Below are positions 46,460 through 56,577 of a stretch of DNA of 64,000 nt, piece by piece. The notes beneath the pieces were generated by a model. The model was not told the origin of the DNA, made no database searches, and worked only from the letters and a program-made list of their open reading frames with translations. The DNA is from Capitulum mitella (taxonomy: Eukaryota; Arthropoda; Thecostraca; Pollicipedomorpha; Pollicipedidae), in contig CP099846.1 in the NCBI GenBank assembly GCA_030062745.1, positions 6,190,432 through 6,254,431 on the forward strand. The letters run 5' to 3'. A program made the position numbers and the translations under genes. Numbering within the stretch: the first letter of the stretch is position 1; each line of letters opens with the position of its first letter.

Positions 46460-47865
46460 TGACGTCATGAGCATTTGAATTTGCACAGAGGAGCTCTACG
46501 AACCTTGGTTACGCTTATGCCTCTTGTATGTGCCATCGCCAAAGAAAACGGAAAACCTACGAAAATGCGTGCCAAAATAAAGCTTACCTCATGTTCTGTC
46601 TTTCCAAAGTGGTTTCAGGACTCCATCTTGCCCGCGTTTTTCAATATAACACCTTATCCATGCGGGGGCAAAAGTGGCGCAAACACAACCTTTGTTGTAC
46701 GTTTTTATTCCTTTCAAACACGTTTCACCCCTCACAACGCACACCACAAAAAACACTGCTGGCCGTTCCGTCTCTGAGAAGCACTTTACGCTGTCCACGG
46801 CGCCCCGGTAATTTTGTACAACCTATTTCAAGTAGCGCCACAGTGGCGCAATGTCCCAGAGCATCATTGTACATTTCAACTGTTTTCAGTGAGATTTCAT
46901 CAGCGAAAAGCATACCAGAAGACAGCGTGCGTGCTCCTGTGTCTGTTCAAAGTGGTTTCGGCTCATCAGCTCATTTCAAGCCATGGGTGAACACCGGACG
47001 GCGCAAATACGGCACCAGCAAATACGCCGACTGCGCGCGCCGCTGCAGAGGGGACGCATCTAAATGACCGCAGTTTTGTTCCCTGGTCCCCTGACGCGGT
47101 TCTCTGTCCCAGGCCGTTATCCCAGCTCCCCTGTCTCCGTATGTGATCCCAACACCGGTCTCCATTTCTTACGTCTACTATCCCATGTCGCTGATTCCCT
47201 GTGCCGATCAGCTATGGCTCGGCCGGGCCAGTCTGCAGGTTGTGCACCACCTCGGCCAGGCCCGGGACGGCGCCGGCGACCGCACGCGTCGAGAGCTCTG
47301 TTCGCAGGTTCAACAATGGCCAGCTATGGCCGGGTCGGGCCCGCCTGCAGGCCGCGAAGCACCTCGGCCAGGACGTTTTACCCCTCACAAAACATACCAA
47401 ATGACAGCCTGCCGGCTGTTCTTTTTCTGAGAAGCACTGACCTCTTGTCGTCAATTGGACGTGTGGCAAAACCACCCTCGGTTGGCCCGACACCATCTTC
47501 TTGCAGTCCACTTTTGAATTCGCCACTGCATTTTTCTGAAAAAAGTCTCGAATTCCACGCGAAATTCAACAGCTGCGCCAAAACCGACTATATTATATTA
47601 GCCTGCAATGTTTTGGAGACATTCTTTTATTATCAACTGCATCGAAAAGCGGTCCTGCGGCACCCGTTCGTTTCCAATGGCGTCATGAGCATTTGCGTTT
47701 GCACAGCGGAGTCTTAAATACAAATCTTGTCTCCACGCAGAATTCAGCAGTGAAATACAACTGCACCAAAATTCACTTGATTGTATTAGCGTGCAATGTT
47801 TTCGAGACATTTTTTTCTTATTAATTGCATCGAAAAGCGGTCCTACGGCACCCGTAGGTTTCCAA
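46460..47865 (+). repeat. 1406-bp tandem unit 2
   Basis: Follows unit 1 without a gap; every comparable landmark is shifted by exactly 1406. Identity is about 99% by eye, implying recent duplication or ongoing homogenisation. Confidence 0.95.
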
Positions 47866-49150
47866 TGACGTCATGAGCATTTGAATTTGCACAGAGGAGT
47901 CTCTAACCTTGGTTACGCTTATGCCTCTGTTATGTGCCATCCCCAAAATCGACTTCATTGTGTTAGCCAGGACTTCTTAAACCTAATGTCACCCACGCAA
48001 CACGCACCGTGGTTCCGCAGCATGAGGGAAATTGTGTTGAACCGGAAATGGAAAACCTATGAAAATGCGTACCAAAAAAAGCTTACCTCATGTTCTGTCT
48101 TTCCAAAGTGGTTCCAGAACTTCATCTTGCCCGCGTTTTGAAGTATAACGTTGTCCATGCGGGGGCAAAAGTGGCGCAAACACAACCTTTGTTGTACGTT
48201 TTTATTCCTTTCAAACACGTTTCACCCCTCACAACGCACACCACAAAAAACACTGCTGGCCATTCCGTCTCTGAAAAGCACTTTACGCTGTCCACGGCGC
48301 CCCGGTAATTTTGTACAACCTATTTCAAGTAGCGCCACAGTGGCGCAATGTCCCAGAGCATCATTGTACATTTCAACTGTTTTCAGTGAGATTTCATCAG
48401 CGAAAAGCATACCAGAAGACAGCGTGCGTGCTCCTGTGTCTGTTCAAAGTGGTTTCGGCTCACCATCTGGCACTCGGAGTTTAATACGTCCTCTTGCAGC
48501 TGACCATTTCCCGTGTGCCAAAACCGCCCTCGGACAGCTCGACACCACCTTCTGTCAGTCGACTTTTGAAATGGTCACTGCACTTTTCCGCAAGAAAAAC
48601 ACCCGAATTCTACGCACATTATCAAAGCACCTCGGATGCCGTTGCGCGCGACACTGACGGCGGAAAATCACTTGTCTTTCGGAACCACTTTCCACCGCGC
48701 TAAATAGGGGACGCCATGCCACCGCCGAGGCGATATTCAGCTGACACCTACGGTCACGTGACAACACGATTGGACGAAACGTTTTCGGCAATTTTTGGGC
48801 ATTTCCAGGCATTTTTCGGCATTTTTGAGCAAAACCACATAACGTCTCGTTATGTGGATGATGCCAGTTTTGCAGTGCGCTTCGCTCGACACCAAATTTG
48901 TCCGTGACTCGTCGGCGGTTTGGCCGCACGCCCGCCTGCGGCCGATGTGGCCAGCGATATGGCCCTGGCGAAACCGTAGTTTTTTGTTTGTCGAATTTGA
49001 AAGAATCCGGAAACTTCCGAAAAACGCGACATGGCCTACGCCACGCTCCCGATTGCGCAGTTTGTACTGGTGCTGATGGCTTGTCGGCACACCGCGTGAG
49101 AGCCGAGCATTATGTACCTAAAAATTCGAACCGCGTATTAATATAGGTGA

Positions 49151-49800
49151 TGTCGTAGGTGTGTATTGTTTACTGGAGGTAAGTGTACATGTTACCCCGA
49201 GCTCTATGTGCACTGCGTCGTTTTCATTTCTACTTTCATTGCATTCACGACATTGGTGAGTCTGCACGAATCAGCAACCAGAAATAACAGGTAAGAGATA
49301 TTTGGACCTTATTTAGTTTAGCAGTCACCATCACTGCAGCATATAATACTCAGCCCTAACCCAGTTTATATTCTCATGGCCAAATGACCCAGAGGACTGG
49401 TTTCCCCACAGCGGCGCCGACCATGCTCGTTGACCATGTATGTTGAGTTTTTTGTTTGCGAAATTACGCCGTAGGTGGACGCGTCAGTTGATCGACGAAT
49501 GATAGTATTCACTGTTGTCTGTCCATCGTTTTTCAGTTGAACTTTGTTGACGCCAGAACAGACGCCATCAACGTAGTTTTGCCATATATCGTTTTCATTC
49601 TGTTCACACCTCCTTAGGCTATATCGATTCACTTGACTCTGTACTCGAACTGAGTCGATTCACGTTTTCACAAATGCACTGAATTAGAAACGATTCCCCG
49701 CCCTGGCCGAATGTGAATCGTTCACTTCAGGTGAATGAGGCACAAGCCTGGTGACACCATGACAGAAGTGCTTTGTAAATATTCGTCCAAGTACCTCACA
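49151..49800. other. No gene; between the array and the esterase
   Basis: It starts with the 20-bp repeat of the helicase end (49150-49169). The rest is unassigned, with GAATCGATTCACTT-like phrases near 49623-49735. Confidence 0.5.
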
Positions 49801-49828
49801 CCGCTAAGAGGAACGCCATCCCATCACT

Positions 49829-49976
49829 ACGAAGGCGCCAGTCTGGAGTCTGCCGAGGGACGCCGGTCTGGACTCTGGAGTCGGCCGAGACTCGCCAGTC
49901 CGAAGCCCGCCGAGAGATGCCAGACTGGACTCTGGAGTCAGCCGAGGGACGCCAGTCTGGACTCTGGAGTCCCCGG
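49829..49976. repeat. 32-bp minisatellite abutting the esterase stop codon
   Basis: About five units of a 25- or 32-bp motif, CCAGTCTGGACTCTGGAGTC plus AGCCGAGGGACG, end at the base before the stop codon. It would form the start of the 3' UTR of the esterase mRNA. No AATAAA is seen within 200 bp of the stop. Confidence 0.85.
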
Positions 49977-51671
49977 TCAGAGCTCGTCGCGGGTTCGGCC
50001 GGCCGGCCGCTCGTGCGCGTTCCACGGCTCGGCCAGCGACAGGCTGCGCCAGAAGCGCAGCCGCTCGGCGTAGGCGTGGCTGGCGACAGAGGGCGCGTCG
50101 TTCAGTCGCAGGTGGCGCTGGCTGTGCGCCGTGAAGATGGGCCAGGCGGGCGCGGCCGGCGAGGCCGGGTAGCCGAGCCGGGCGAACCCGGTCCACAAGC
50201 CGACCATGAGCCGGACCATGGCGTGCTCGGCCGAGCCGGGCGCCACCGGCGGCTGCCGCTCGCCGCGGAACAGGTACGGCAGGTCGTCGGCGTGCGAGAC
50301 GACCGGCCGCGGCTGGACCGGCGCCTGCACCAGGTCCGTGAAGCGCAGCTGACCGGCGCCCACGTGGTCCAGCACGTACCGGTACACCGGCACGTACTCG
50401 GAGGCCAGCTCCGCCTCGGCCGCAATGCTCAGCATGAAGTAGCGATCGCCGAAGAAGTCCCTGAAGCCGCTCATCGTATCGCCGTCGGCCAGGACGCGAT
50501 CGCGGATCTGCGCGGCCACCTCCAGCGGTTTGTCGGTCTTGCCGGCGAGGCCGCCTCCGCAAAACAGCTCCGCAGACGCCCAGGCGTCCAGGTCGCCGGC
50601 GGTGGCGCGATCCACTGTCGCGCGGTCGGCGTGCACGACGTCCAGGACGAAGACGCCCTCGTCTCGTGTGCTGCCGATCAGCTTCGGCACGCGGTTGAAC
50701 TCGCCACGCTGCAGCAGCACGTTGGCCTCGTCCGGCAGGAACGGCGACGTGGCGTCGCGATCAACCCGCGGCCGGAACTGGGTGCTCAGGCCGGCCGCGT
50801 TGAAGCCGATTTCGCCCAGCACGCGCATCAGCTGGTCGGCGGGCGCGCGGCGCAGGCATTCCAGCACGTCCCGGCTGCGCTCCGACCCGCAGTCGAGCGC
50901 GCGCGCGAAGCGCAGCGCCAGCGGCCGCTGGCTGACGCCCATCGCCCAGCAGGCGGCCGCCGCTCCCGACTGGCTGATGGCGCGCTGGAACAGGCCGGCC
51001 GCCAGCGGGCTCAGCGTCTGCAGCGAGACGCTGGCGGCGCCGGCCGACTCGCCGAACACCGTCACCCGGCGCCGGTCGCCGCCGAACCGCGCCACATTGG
51101 CGCTCACCCACTGCAGCGCCAGCGTCTGGTCCAGCAGGCCCATGTTGCCCGGCGCCACCTCGTCCTCGGTGGTGAAGAAGCCGAACACGTTGAGCCGGTA
51201 GTTGAGCGTGACGACCACGACGTCCTCGTCCATGAGGTAGTCCACGCCGTAGAGGTCGGCGTCGCCGGAGCCGCTGATGAAGCCGCCGCCGTGGATCCAG
51301 ACCATGACCGGCAGGCCTGGCTCGTCCTCTGCGGTCGGCAGACGGGGCGAGTACACGTTCACGAACAGGCAGTCCTCCTGTCCCCTGCGAGTGAAGTTGA
51401 ATATCATGTCGTACTGGAGGCAGACGGCGCCGTGGCGGGAGGCGTCCCGTACGCCGTCCCAGCCCGGATGAGCACGCGGCGGACGGAACCGCAGTTCGCC
51501 CACCGGCGGCCGCGCGTACGGAATCCCCTTGAAGGCGGCGTACTGGCGGCCCTCGAACGAGCGTAGCGTCACGCCGCGCAGCGCACCGTCCACGAGCCGG
51601 ACCAGCGGCCGCTCGGCCAGCGCCGGCGCGCCCAGCAGCGCCAGAACCCACAGCAGCGCCGACACGCGCAT
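49977..51671 (-). CDS. Secretory-pathway carboxylesterase (type-B), RDEL C-terminus
   Basis: 564 residues, single exon. Hydrolyses carboxylic esters with the alpha/beta-hydrolase fold. Signal peptide MRVSALLWVLALLGAPALA, then the mature enzyme. FKGIPYARPPVGELRF (47-63) is the family start motif, EDCLFVNVY (99-107) the type-B signature 2, WIHGGGF (125-131) the oxyanion hole, and VTVFGESAG (203-211) the nucleophile elbow with Ser209. The other triad residues are Glu338 (STRDEG) and His460 (VSHADD). Cysteine pairs 84/101 and 261/272 fit the conserved disulfides, and N92-F-T is a glycosylation site. Length is normal for the family. The last four residues are RDEL, an ER-retrieval signal of the K/R/H-DEL type; vertebrate liver carboxylesterases use HxEL. 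It is therefore probably an ER-luminal detoxification or lipid enzyme. The coding sequence is very GC-rich compared with its AT-rich surroundings and lacks introns, which may mean a retrocopy. The start chosen is the only Met giving a signal peptide. The exact substrate cannot be told. Confidence 0.92.
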   Translation of the reverse strand: MRVSALLWVLALLGAPALAERPLVRLVDGALRGVTLRSFEGRQYAAFKGIPYARPPVGELRFRPPRAHPGWDGVRDASRHGAVCLQYDMIFNFTRRGQEDCLFVNVYSPRLPTAEDEPGLPVMVWIHGGGFISGSGDADLYGVDYLMDEDVVVVTLNYRLNVFGFFTTEDEVAPGNMGLLDQTLALQWVSANVARFGGDRRRVTVFGESAGAASVSLQTLSPLAAGLFQRAISQSGAAAACWAMGVSQRPLALRFARALDCGSERSRDVLECLRRAPADQLMRVLGEIGFNAAGLSTQFRPRVDRDATSPFLPDEANVLLQRGEFNRVPKLIGSTRDEGVFVLDVVHADRATVDRATAGDLDAWASAELFCGGGLAGKTDKPLEVAAQIRDRVLADGDTMSGFRDFFGDRYFMLSIAAEAELASEYVPVYRYVLDHVGAGQLRFTDLVQAPVQPRPVVSHADDLPYLFRGERQPPVAPGSAEHAMVRLMVGLWTGFARLGYPASPAAPAWPIFTAHSQRHLRLNDAPSVASHAYAERLRFWRSLSLAEPWNAHERPAGRTRDEL

Positions 51672-52495
51672 CGTCCCGGTTCAGCGCGCCTGACTACGGA
51701 AATCTCCCGCACGCGACTGAGGCTTGACCTTCGGCTGACCGGCAGAATTCTGCAGTCTGTCATTACGGCGGGCAGGGGCGCGCGCAGAACAGCAGGGTCA
51801 GCATGCTTCTCTCTGTCGGCCGTTTTCGGAGATGTGCAAGATGCACGTACACAGTCTGTCTGTCGCACTCAACGCCCGTTGATGTATGTTGATCCTGTGC
51901 CGCTTTGGGCCTGAATGTGCCTTCGTCTAGGAACGAAGTCCAAGTGTCCCGGTGTGACCGCCACAGGCGCGGCCAGGATTTCGCCAGGGGGGAAACAAGA
52001 CCAGCCTAACCCCTTTCCCTCCAAAGCGGAAACTCCTGGGATTCTGGTCACTTTTTCGTCTTTGATGAGCATAGAACCTTAAGTTTCAACTCCCAAGGGA
52101 GGTCATAGTCCCCCCCCCCCCCCCCAATACTTCCCTGGTGGCGGTGAGCTATTGAGCATACGAATCTTTGTCAATACGGCGTCGGCCAGGGCCAGACGCT
52201 CCTGGGCGGACGCCATCGCCAGATGCACTCGAGATAACCTGTCAACAGGCGCTGCTTGACCTTGGTGGAAGGGTGACGCCACAGTTTCTATGTGTTTGAG
52301 GACCAGTGATGACTCGTCAGTAGAGGAAACTGAGGCAGTACCTCACAAGAAAAAGTTGTAAATGAATATACAGAATAAAAATCATGCGTAAGGTGTGGAC
52401 AATATCGCCGTTTGTATAACTGAATGCAAGATTAAACTGGAATAATGTACTCATTTTGTTCATGCAGTCATCAGCATGCCAGGGAATATGCCCGA
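51672..52495. other. No gene; upstream region of the esterase
   Basis: Should contain the esterase promoter (minus strand). I see no TATA box at the expected distance from 51671. A C14 tract is at about 52112. Confidence 0.5.
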
Positions 52496-52499
52496 AAAC

Positions 52500-52690
52500 A
52501 CGTCCCACGCCGCGCCGTACCCCGCTGCCCGCCAGGGTCTTTGGAACCGGGGGATGGGGGAAGCTGCACCCAACTTTGGACAGTATTTAACATTAACCCT
52601 ATGGCGTTGCATGGAAAAAAACAAGATAAAAATCGCGTCGTTCCTCCCCCCTCCCATCTCTGCAGAGTTTCCACCGCTCCTGCTGTCCGC
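52500..52690 (-). repeat. MITE family 3, most complete copy
   Basis: Reverse-complement relative of 33535-33670: CCCAACTTTGGACAG, TTAACATTAACCCTATGGCG, CATGGAAAAAAACAA, and CCCATCTCTGCAGAG. Noncoding. Confidence 0.75.
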
Positions 52691-52699
52691 GCAAGCACA

Positions 52700-53358
52700 C
52701 GACGGCACATACCAAGGCCGTACAAACAGTGAGGTCACCCGTCTCAGTCAACGCTAGAATGCTATGTAATAGAACCCCCTCGGTGAGCGTCCGCGAAGCT
52801 GCACGGCGGCCACCGCCATCGCAGCTGACAGAGCCCTTGTGAGGCGAGGCGTAGTGCTGCCTGGCCCCCTCCAAAGATCCTGGCAACACCTCGAGCGTGA
52901 CGTCACCGGTGCGACGGCGCGCCTCCTTTAACGTGGACGGAAATGGGAAAATACGCAATTTTGGCATCGCGAGTCCAGATGTTTTTTGTGTATGGGGATC
53001 GACAAAAAGCATCTCAATATGATGCCCGAGGAATGTTCTCGTGATATCTGACAAATGAACGCCTATTATTCCGTCAGAGGGGTATTTTCTAGAACCTTAC
53101 ATATCCTGCAATAAGGGTCATTTTCAGTTAACCCCCGGTAACCGCTCGACAATATCGCCCTTCTTAACAACGTTGCATCGCGCAGTGGCGGCGCAGGTGC
53201 AGCTTGACGTCTATAATGTGCTCGGATGCTTGGGAGGATGTTCAGAGCACATTACTAGGTATATGGGCGAGGCGAGGCTGCCGTCACGACTTACAACACA
53301 GAAATGATTTGGGAATGCCGCGTCCCACAGCGTGCGGCTGGCCTACGAACGCCTGGTA
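52700..53358. other. No recognisable gene
   Basis: GC-rich to about 52930, then mixed. No family signature. Confidence 0.5.
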
Positions 53359-53626
53359 CAGAAACGTAGACAGGATTTTCCTGGGGTCGGGGGCAAATGT
53401 GAAATTTTGTCAAATGCCACTGGCATATGATGACGTTTATACGAAAAAACAGCGGTTTTATGTGATTTCCCGCATACATAGCGGACAGGAATACATATAA
53501 TGTTTGCTTGTGCAACATATATATGATCACTATTACGCATTCCTGCGAAATAGCTATGTATCTAGTGAAGACCGCTTGGTTCAGGGGGCATGGCTCCCAT
53601 GCCTTCCCTTCTGGCTACGTTTCTCG
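53359..53626. mobile_element. MITE family 1, copy B
   Basis: Inverted relative to 33191-33496. Ends are diverged versions of CAGGCACGTAGCCAGG (CAGAAACGTAGACAGG; CTGGCTACGTTTCTCG). It shares the AAATGTGAAATTTTGTC, ATATAATGTTTGC and TTCAGGGGGCATGG blocks. Confidence 0.8.
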
Positions 53627-53839
53627 GCATGAATCAAAAGCTGATCGATGAGATTTTCCCTTTGGCACAAACGTTTGGAATTTCGGAGAAAATTCATAGG
53701 CCTTCGCAGGATTAAAGAAAGAAAATACGAGGGATATCTTTTTTACTTCAGTAACACAAAAGCTACAAACATTTTTTAACATCCTGTTAATGATATACTT
53801 GAAAGTGCAAATCGTATTCCACTGCTTCTATGATGTTCG

Positions 53840-54430
53840 CATAGGCGGCGCGAGGGACATGAAAACGGGCGCGGGCTGTCATGGTCACATGTTCATCAGG
53901 TCAACTTACGACCTTTGACCTTCAGTGAACTAGAAATAACACAAGAGTCACATGTAATGACCTTCGGTTCATTTCACGGTGTTTGAAAATGCTTCCAATC
54001 ATCTGAATTCACTATATTTCCAAAATCCTTGTTGATGGCAGTCGTGACTTCGGGTATGCGCAACGACATTTTAGGTCCCAGTTTCGTGACACGACCTAAT
54101 GTCGACCTGGAACTTGGTACACATTTAGAGGGCACCTTTCTAGATCGTGCAAGTTCTGGATTCTACATTAGGAAAATAGTCAAAGTTAATTAAAAAGACT
54201 AACGCAAAAACAATATTTTAAATTGTGACACTGACCTGACCTTGTTAAGTGACATCAGGGCAACAAAAATATTTTCCGGTGATTGCCAATTCCATTAGCT
54301 ATGCACTCAGATAAAGTTTATAGTTCTATCGTAAAATTTCTCCTTTTGTCAGTCACTTTTCTTTTACCATCAACAGCGCCAAAGTCCGTCTGAGGTGCCT
54401 CCCAAAACCCCAATTTGGCTCCGCCCCTGA
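53840..54430 (-). mobile_element. MITE family 2, copy at 53.8 kb
   Basis: Begins CATAGGCGGCGCGAGGGACATG and ends GGCTCCGCCCCTG, the reverse complement of the ends of 56964-57539. Imperfect ~14-bp terminal repeats GGCGG(A/T)GCCA. The interior has many TGACCT/AGGTCA words. A hAT-type non-autonomous element is plausible, but no 8-bp target duplication was found. Confidence 0.75.
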
Positions 54431-55038
54431 ATGAAATAAAGGTGGAAATTCATCATAAAACCTAGCAAAAAAGCAAGAAATCGCCAAGTTTAGTAAATCT
54501 GCTTTAAAAAAAAAACTATAGAATGGCGAGCAAAAAACCGGAGAGGGATGGATTCAGTCCCCTTCAAGTAATGAGGTTAAGTTCCCTTCCATTCCATCGT
54601 GACTTCTTCAGAAAAAAATCGGAACACAAAAACAAAAAAGGAGAAGAGAATGAAACGCCGACCTGGCCCCTGAATGCGAACAATTCCGCCACCTGCAGAA
54701 TGGTAAAAATAAAGCAGAAAAGGGGTCTTAGCCATGAAAGCTGCAAAAAAACTACCAAATGGGTGACAAGTCCAGCTATCACGCAATTCTACCGAACGAC
54801 CAAACGACCTAAAAACAGGGATGCTTCGCGGTACTTTGAACTTGAATACCTGCAACTAGCTGTCATTTATACACGCGGTCTTCCTCGAGACGTCCGCATT
54901 GTCAGTAATAAGCGCGGTTTGCCGCGAGAAGCAATACTACTTAGCGCACACTTACGCGCAACTTTCTGTGCTTCTTAGTTACGAACGCAATCTGCCGCGA
55001 GAAGACGACCACAACAGAGTGGTGGTCCATTTTTTACT
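54431..55038. other. No recognisable gene
   Basis: A 151-residue plus frame (54523-54978) is open but low in hydrophobic periodicity. It matches no family and shows no conserved copy here, so I do not call it a gene. Confidence 0.45.
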
Positions 55039-55059
55039 TTCGGGGTATGATACCCCGAA
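55039..55059. other. 21-bp palindrome at the edge of repeat family 4
   Basis: TTCGGGGTAT-G-ATACCCCGAA is a perfect 10-bp inverted repeat around one base. Its right half is the first base block shared with 39321. Confidence 0.9.
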
Positions 55060-55490
55060 GGGACTCCAGCAGGTAGCGGAAAGTTACGCCGATGCAAGCC
55101 GGACAGACCAAACTGTGACAGTTGGTGTATGCTGCCCAACCCAGAGTGCCAGGTTCACCACAGTTGCACAGGCCGCACGGCAAGCGGCGGGAAAACCAAG
55201 ATTATCATGTAAGTGGCGGCAGCACCAACTCGAGCATGACACCAGGACCAGCAAGTAGGCGGCACCAGGGCCATCCACCATCAGAATCAGGACCATATGA
55301 TTCTAGGTCCATGGAATAACTTTTCAAAACAAACAGCAAACTTCCAAAAAAAAACTCAAACAACAGACTTCCAATTTTGTTGATGCAATCAAAGACACTT
55401 TTGTTCAGTGCAAAATGCTACTGCTGACAAAACATTTGTTTTAGAAATATCTTACCAAGAAGACTAACCTATACAGTAAATCAGATTGCA
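55049..55490 (+). repeat. Dispersed repeat family 4, copy B
   Basis: Partner of 39321-39770 in the same orientation. The shared region ends at CAGTAAATCAGATTGC. Confidence 0.85.
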
Positions 55491-55567
55491 CATGCACCAT
55501 TTCAATGCCAACAAGGTTTTAGTTTCAGTGTGAACATTATAAAAACAAGACTCACACTCTGATGATG

Positions 55568-56577
55568 TTGTTGTTTATTGGTGTTTTTGGGCGCGCCGAC
55601 TACGCAGGTCATTTTGAGCCCATAACAGGTTGCTTTACCTTACTAGTGAGCCGTATAAAGAGCCTCGAAATAAACGTCTTTAAGAAACAAAAAGAGCGGT
55701 TTCGATTGAAGAAAGCGCGGGTTGTCTCCAAGTACATCGCAGAGCGTCAGAGATGAAGTGTGCTGTCCAAAGTGAAGTGAACGCTCTTCCGCCAAGTGTG
55801 GACACGATACGATCACGTGGTTGACAGTGAGCAAGGCACCACATCGATGGCACAGAGGCCTATCAGCCCCACGCAACAGATAGCCATGGGTCGTATAAGT
55901 GTGACCGATATGCAGTCTGCACAGTATTATTTCCTCTCGCCTCGCCTTACGAGATCAGGATAACCATAAACAAAAGCTGGAGTTTTACCGTTCTGAGTTT
56001 TTTGCCATCTGTTTTATCCAAAGAGCGCTGCCACTTGTACAGGAAGTTCCTAATTGCCGGATAAAAGTCTCTGGCAGGGATTGGCAGAGAACGTGTACAT
56101 GGTGCCAGCGATGGTCGCCTGGCAACGGCATCAGACAACTCGTTGCCCGTAATTCCCACGTGACTGGGTATCCAGCACAGGCTGATTTTCTTTCCAGTCC
56201 GATCCAGTTGTGTCAGACGTAGTAAAATGTCCTGTACAAGGGGACGTGATGGATAAAAATATCTAAGAGCAATAAGATTGCTAAGGGAACCCGTTAAAAT
56301 CAGGTGTAGTTATTCGTCACCAACTTCGATGAAACATAACGTCGTGGTGATTGTTATCAATTCCGATGTAAAAACAGACGCGTGTGCAGGCAACGAGAAC
56401 GATCGGGTGTCAGAACCGTTCACAAACGCACAACCAACACCACCGGCGGTCTTAGATCCGTCCGTGTACGTCAGTGCGTATCCGTCATATGACGCAATGC
56501 GCTCCAGCGCCCTGGATCTCATTATATTTGGCATGGCTTCATTTTTCCTGGTTTCTGTAAGCGAGGTGTCTATTGAA
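55568..56577 (-). mobile_element. 5'-truncated I-type LINE with 14-bp target-site duplication
   Basis: The segment is bounded by the identical 14-mer ACACTCTGATGATG at 55554-55567 and 56578-56591. It reads on the minus strand, carries the C-terminal end of a LINE polyprotein, and ends AATAAACAACAA. A 5' truncation with a variable target duplication is the usual outcome of target-primed reverse transcription. Confidence 0.85.
55643..56577 (-). pseudogene. LINE RNase H domain and C-terminal zinc knuckle
   Basis: The minus frame reads ALTYTDGSKTAGGVGCAF (RNase H strand with first Asp), ASVFTSELITI (Glu), a stop at about 56310, then in the same frame LTGSLSNLIALRY, where the expected TDS catalytic Asp is Gly, and ISLCWIPSHVGITGNELSD (final His/Asp region). 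After a frameshift near 55950 another frame gives LCHRCGALLTVNHVIVSCPH, a Cys-Cys-His-Cys motif at the C-terminus of I/Jockey-type ORF2 proteins. RNase H removes the RNA strand during cDNA synthesis. The stop, the frameshift and the lost Asp make it dead. An RNase H domain points to the I superfamily. Confidence 0.85.

Larger units (their letters stand above)
42742..47873. promoter_or_regulatory. Recurring CCAAT/CRE composite sites in the array
   Basis: The palindrome TGACGTCA, the CRE consensus, overlaps a CCAAT directly upstream (CCAATGACGTCA) at 42742, 44866, 45054, 46460 and 47866, plus 41949 just outside this span. Three sister units carry one-base variants. It is a sequence match only; no downstream gene is evident. 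Confidence 0.5.
41702..49150. repeat. Nested satellite array with 1406-bp higher-order unit
   Basis: Blocks recur in a hierarchical way. A phrase AGCGGTCCT(A/G)(C)GGCACCCG.TGG.TTCCAATGACGTCATGAGCATTTG is split here into its two marks: GCGGCACCCG and CCAATGACGTCATGAGC. It appears near 41731, 41923, 42711, 44842, 45024, 46243, 46430, 47649 and 47836, as alternating A/B types about 190 bp apart. A 1-kb block (42740-43435) and a 430-bp block (43430-43850) recur at 48100-48650 and 48620-49040. Open frames repeat with the array and are not conserved genes. A small piece of helicase coding DNA (CATGGGTGAACACCGGACGG) is included at about 45578 and 46983. Confidence 0.9.

Noticed and set aside
41702-49150. 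Array as a CRISPR locus or rRNA/histone gene cluster
   Set aside because: Units are hundreds to 1406 bp with no short direct repeat-spacer pattern, no rRNA sequence and no histone frame.
49917-51566. Very long open frame (549 codons) on the plus strand opposite the esterase
   Set aside because: GC-rich coding DNA often leaves the antisense frame open. The product is arginine/alanine/valine-rich with no domain, while the minus frame is a complete carboxylesterase.
49977-51671. Esterase as bacterial contamination
   Set aside because: Intronless and GC-rich, but it has animal type-B signatures with disulfide spacing, a eukaryotic signal peptide and an ER-retrieval end, and is embedded in animal repeats.
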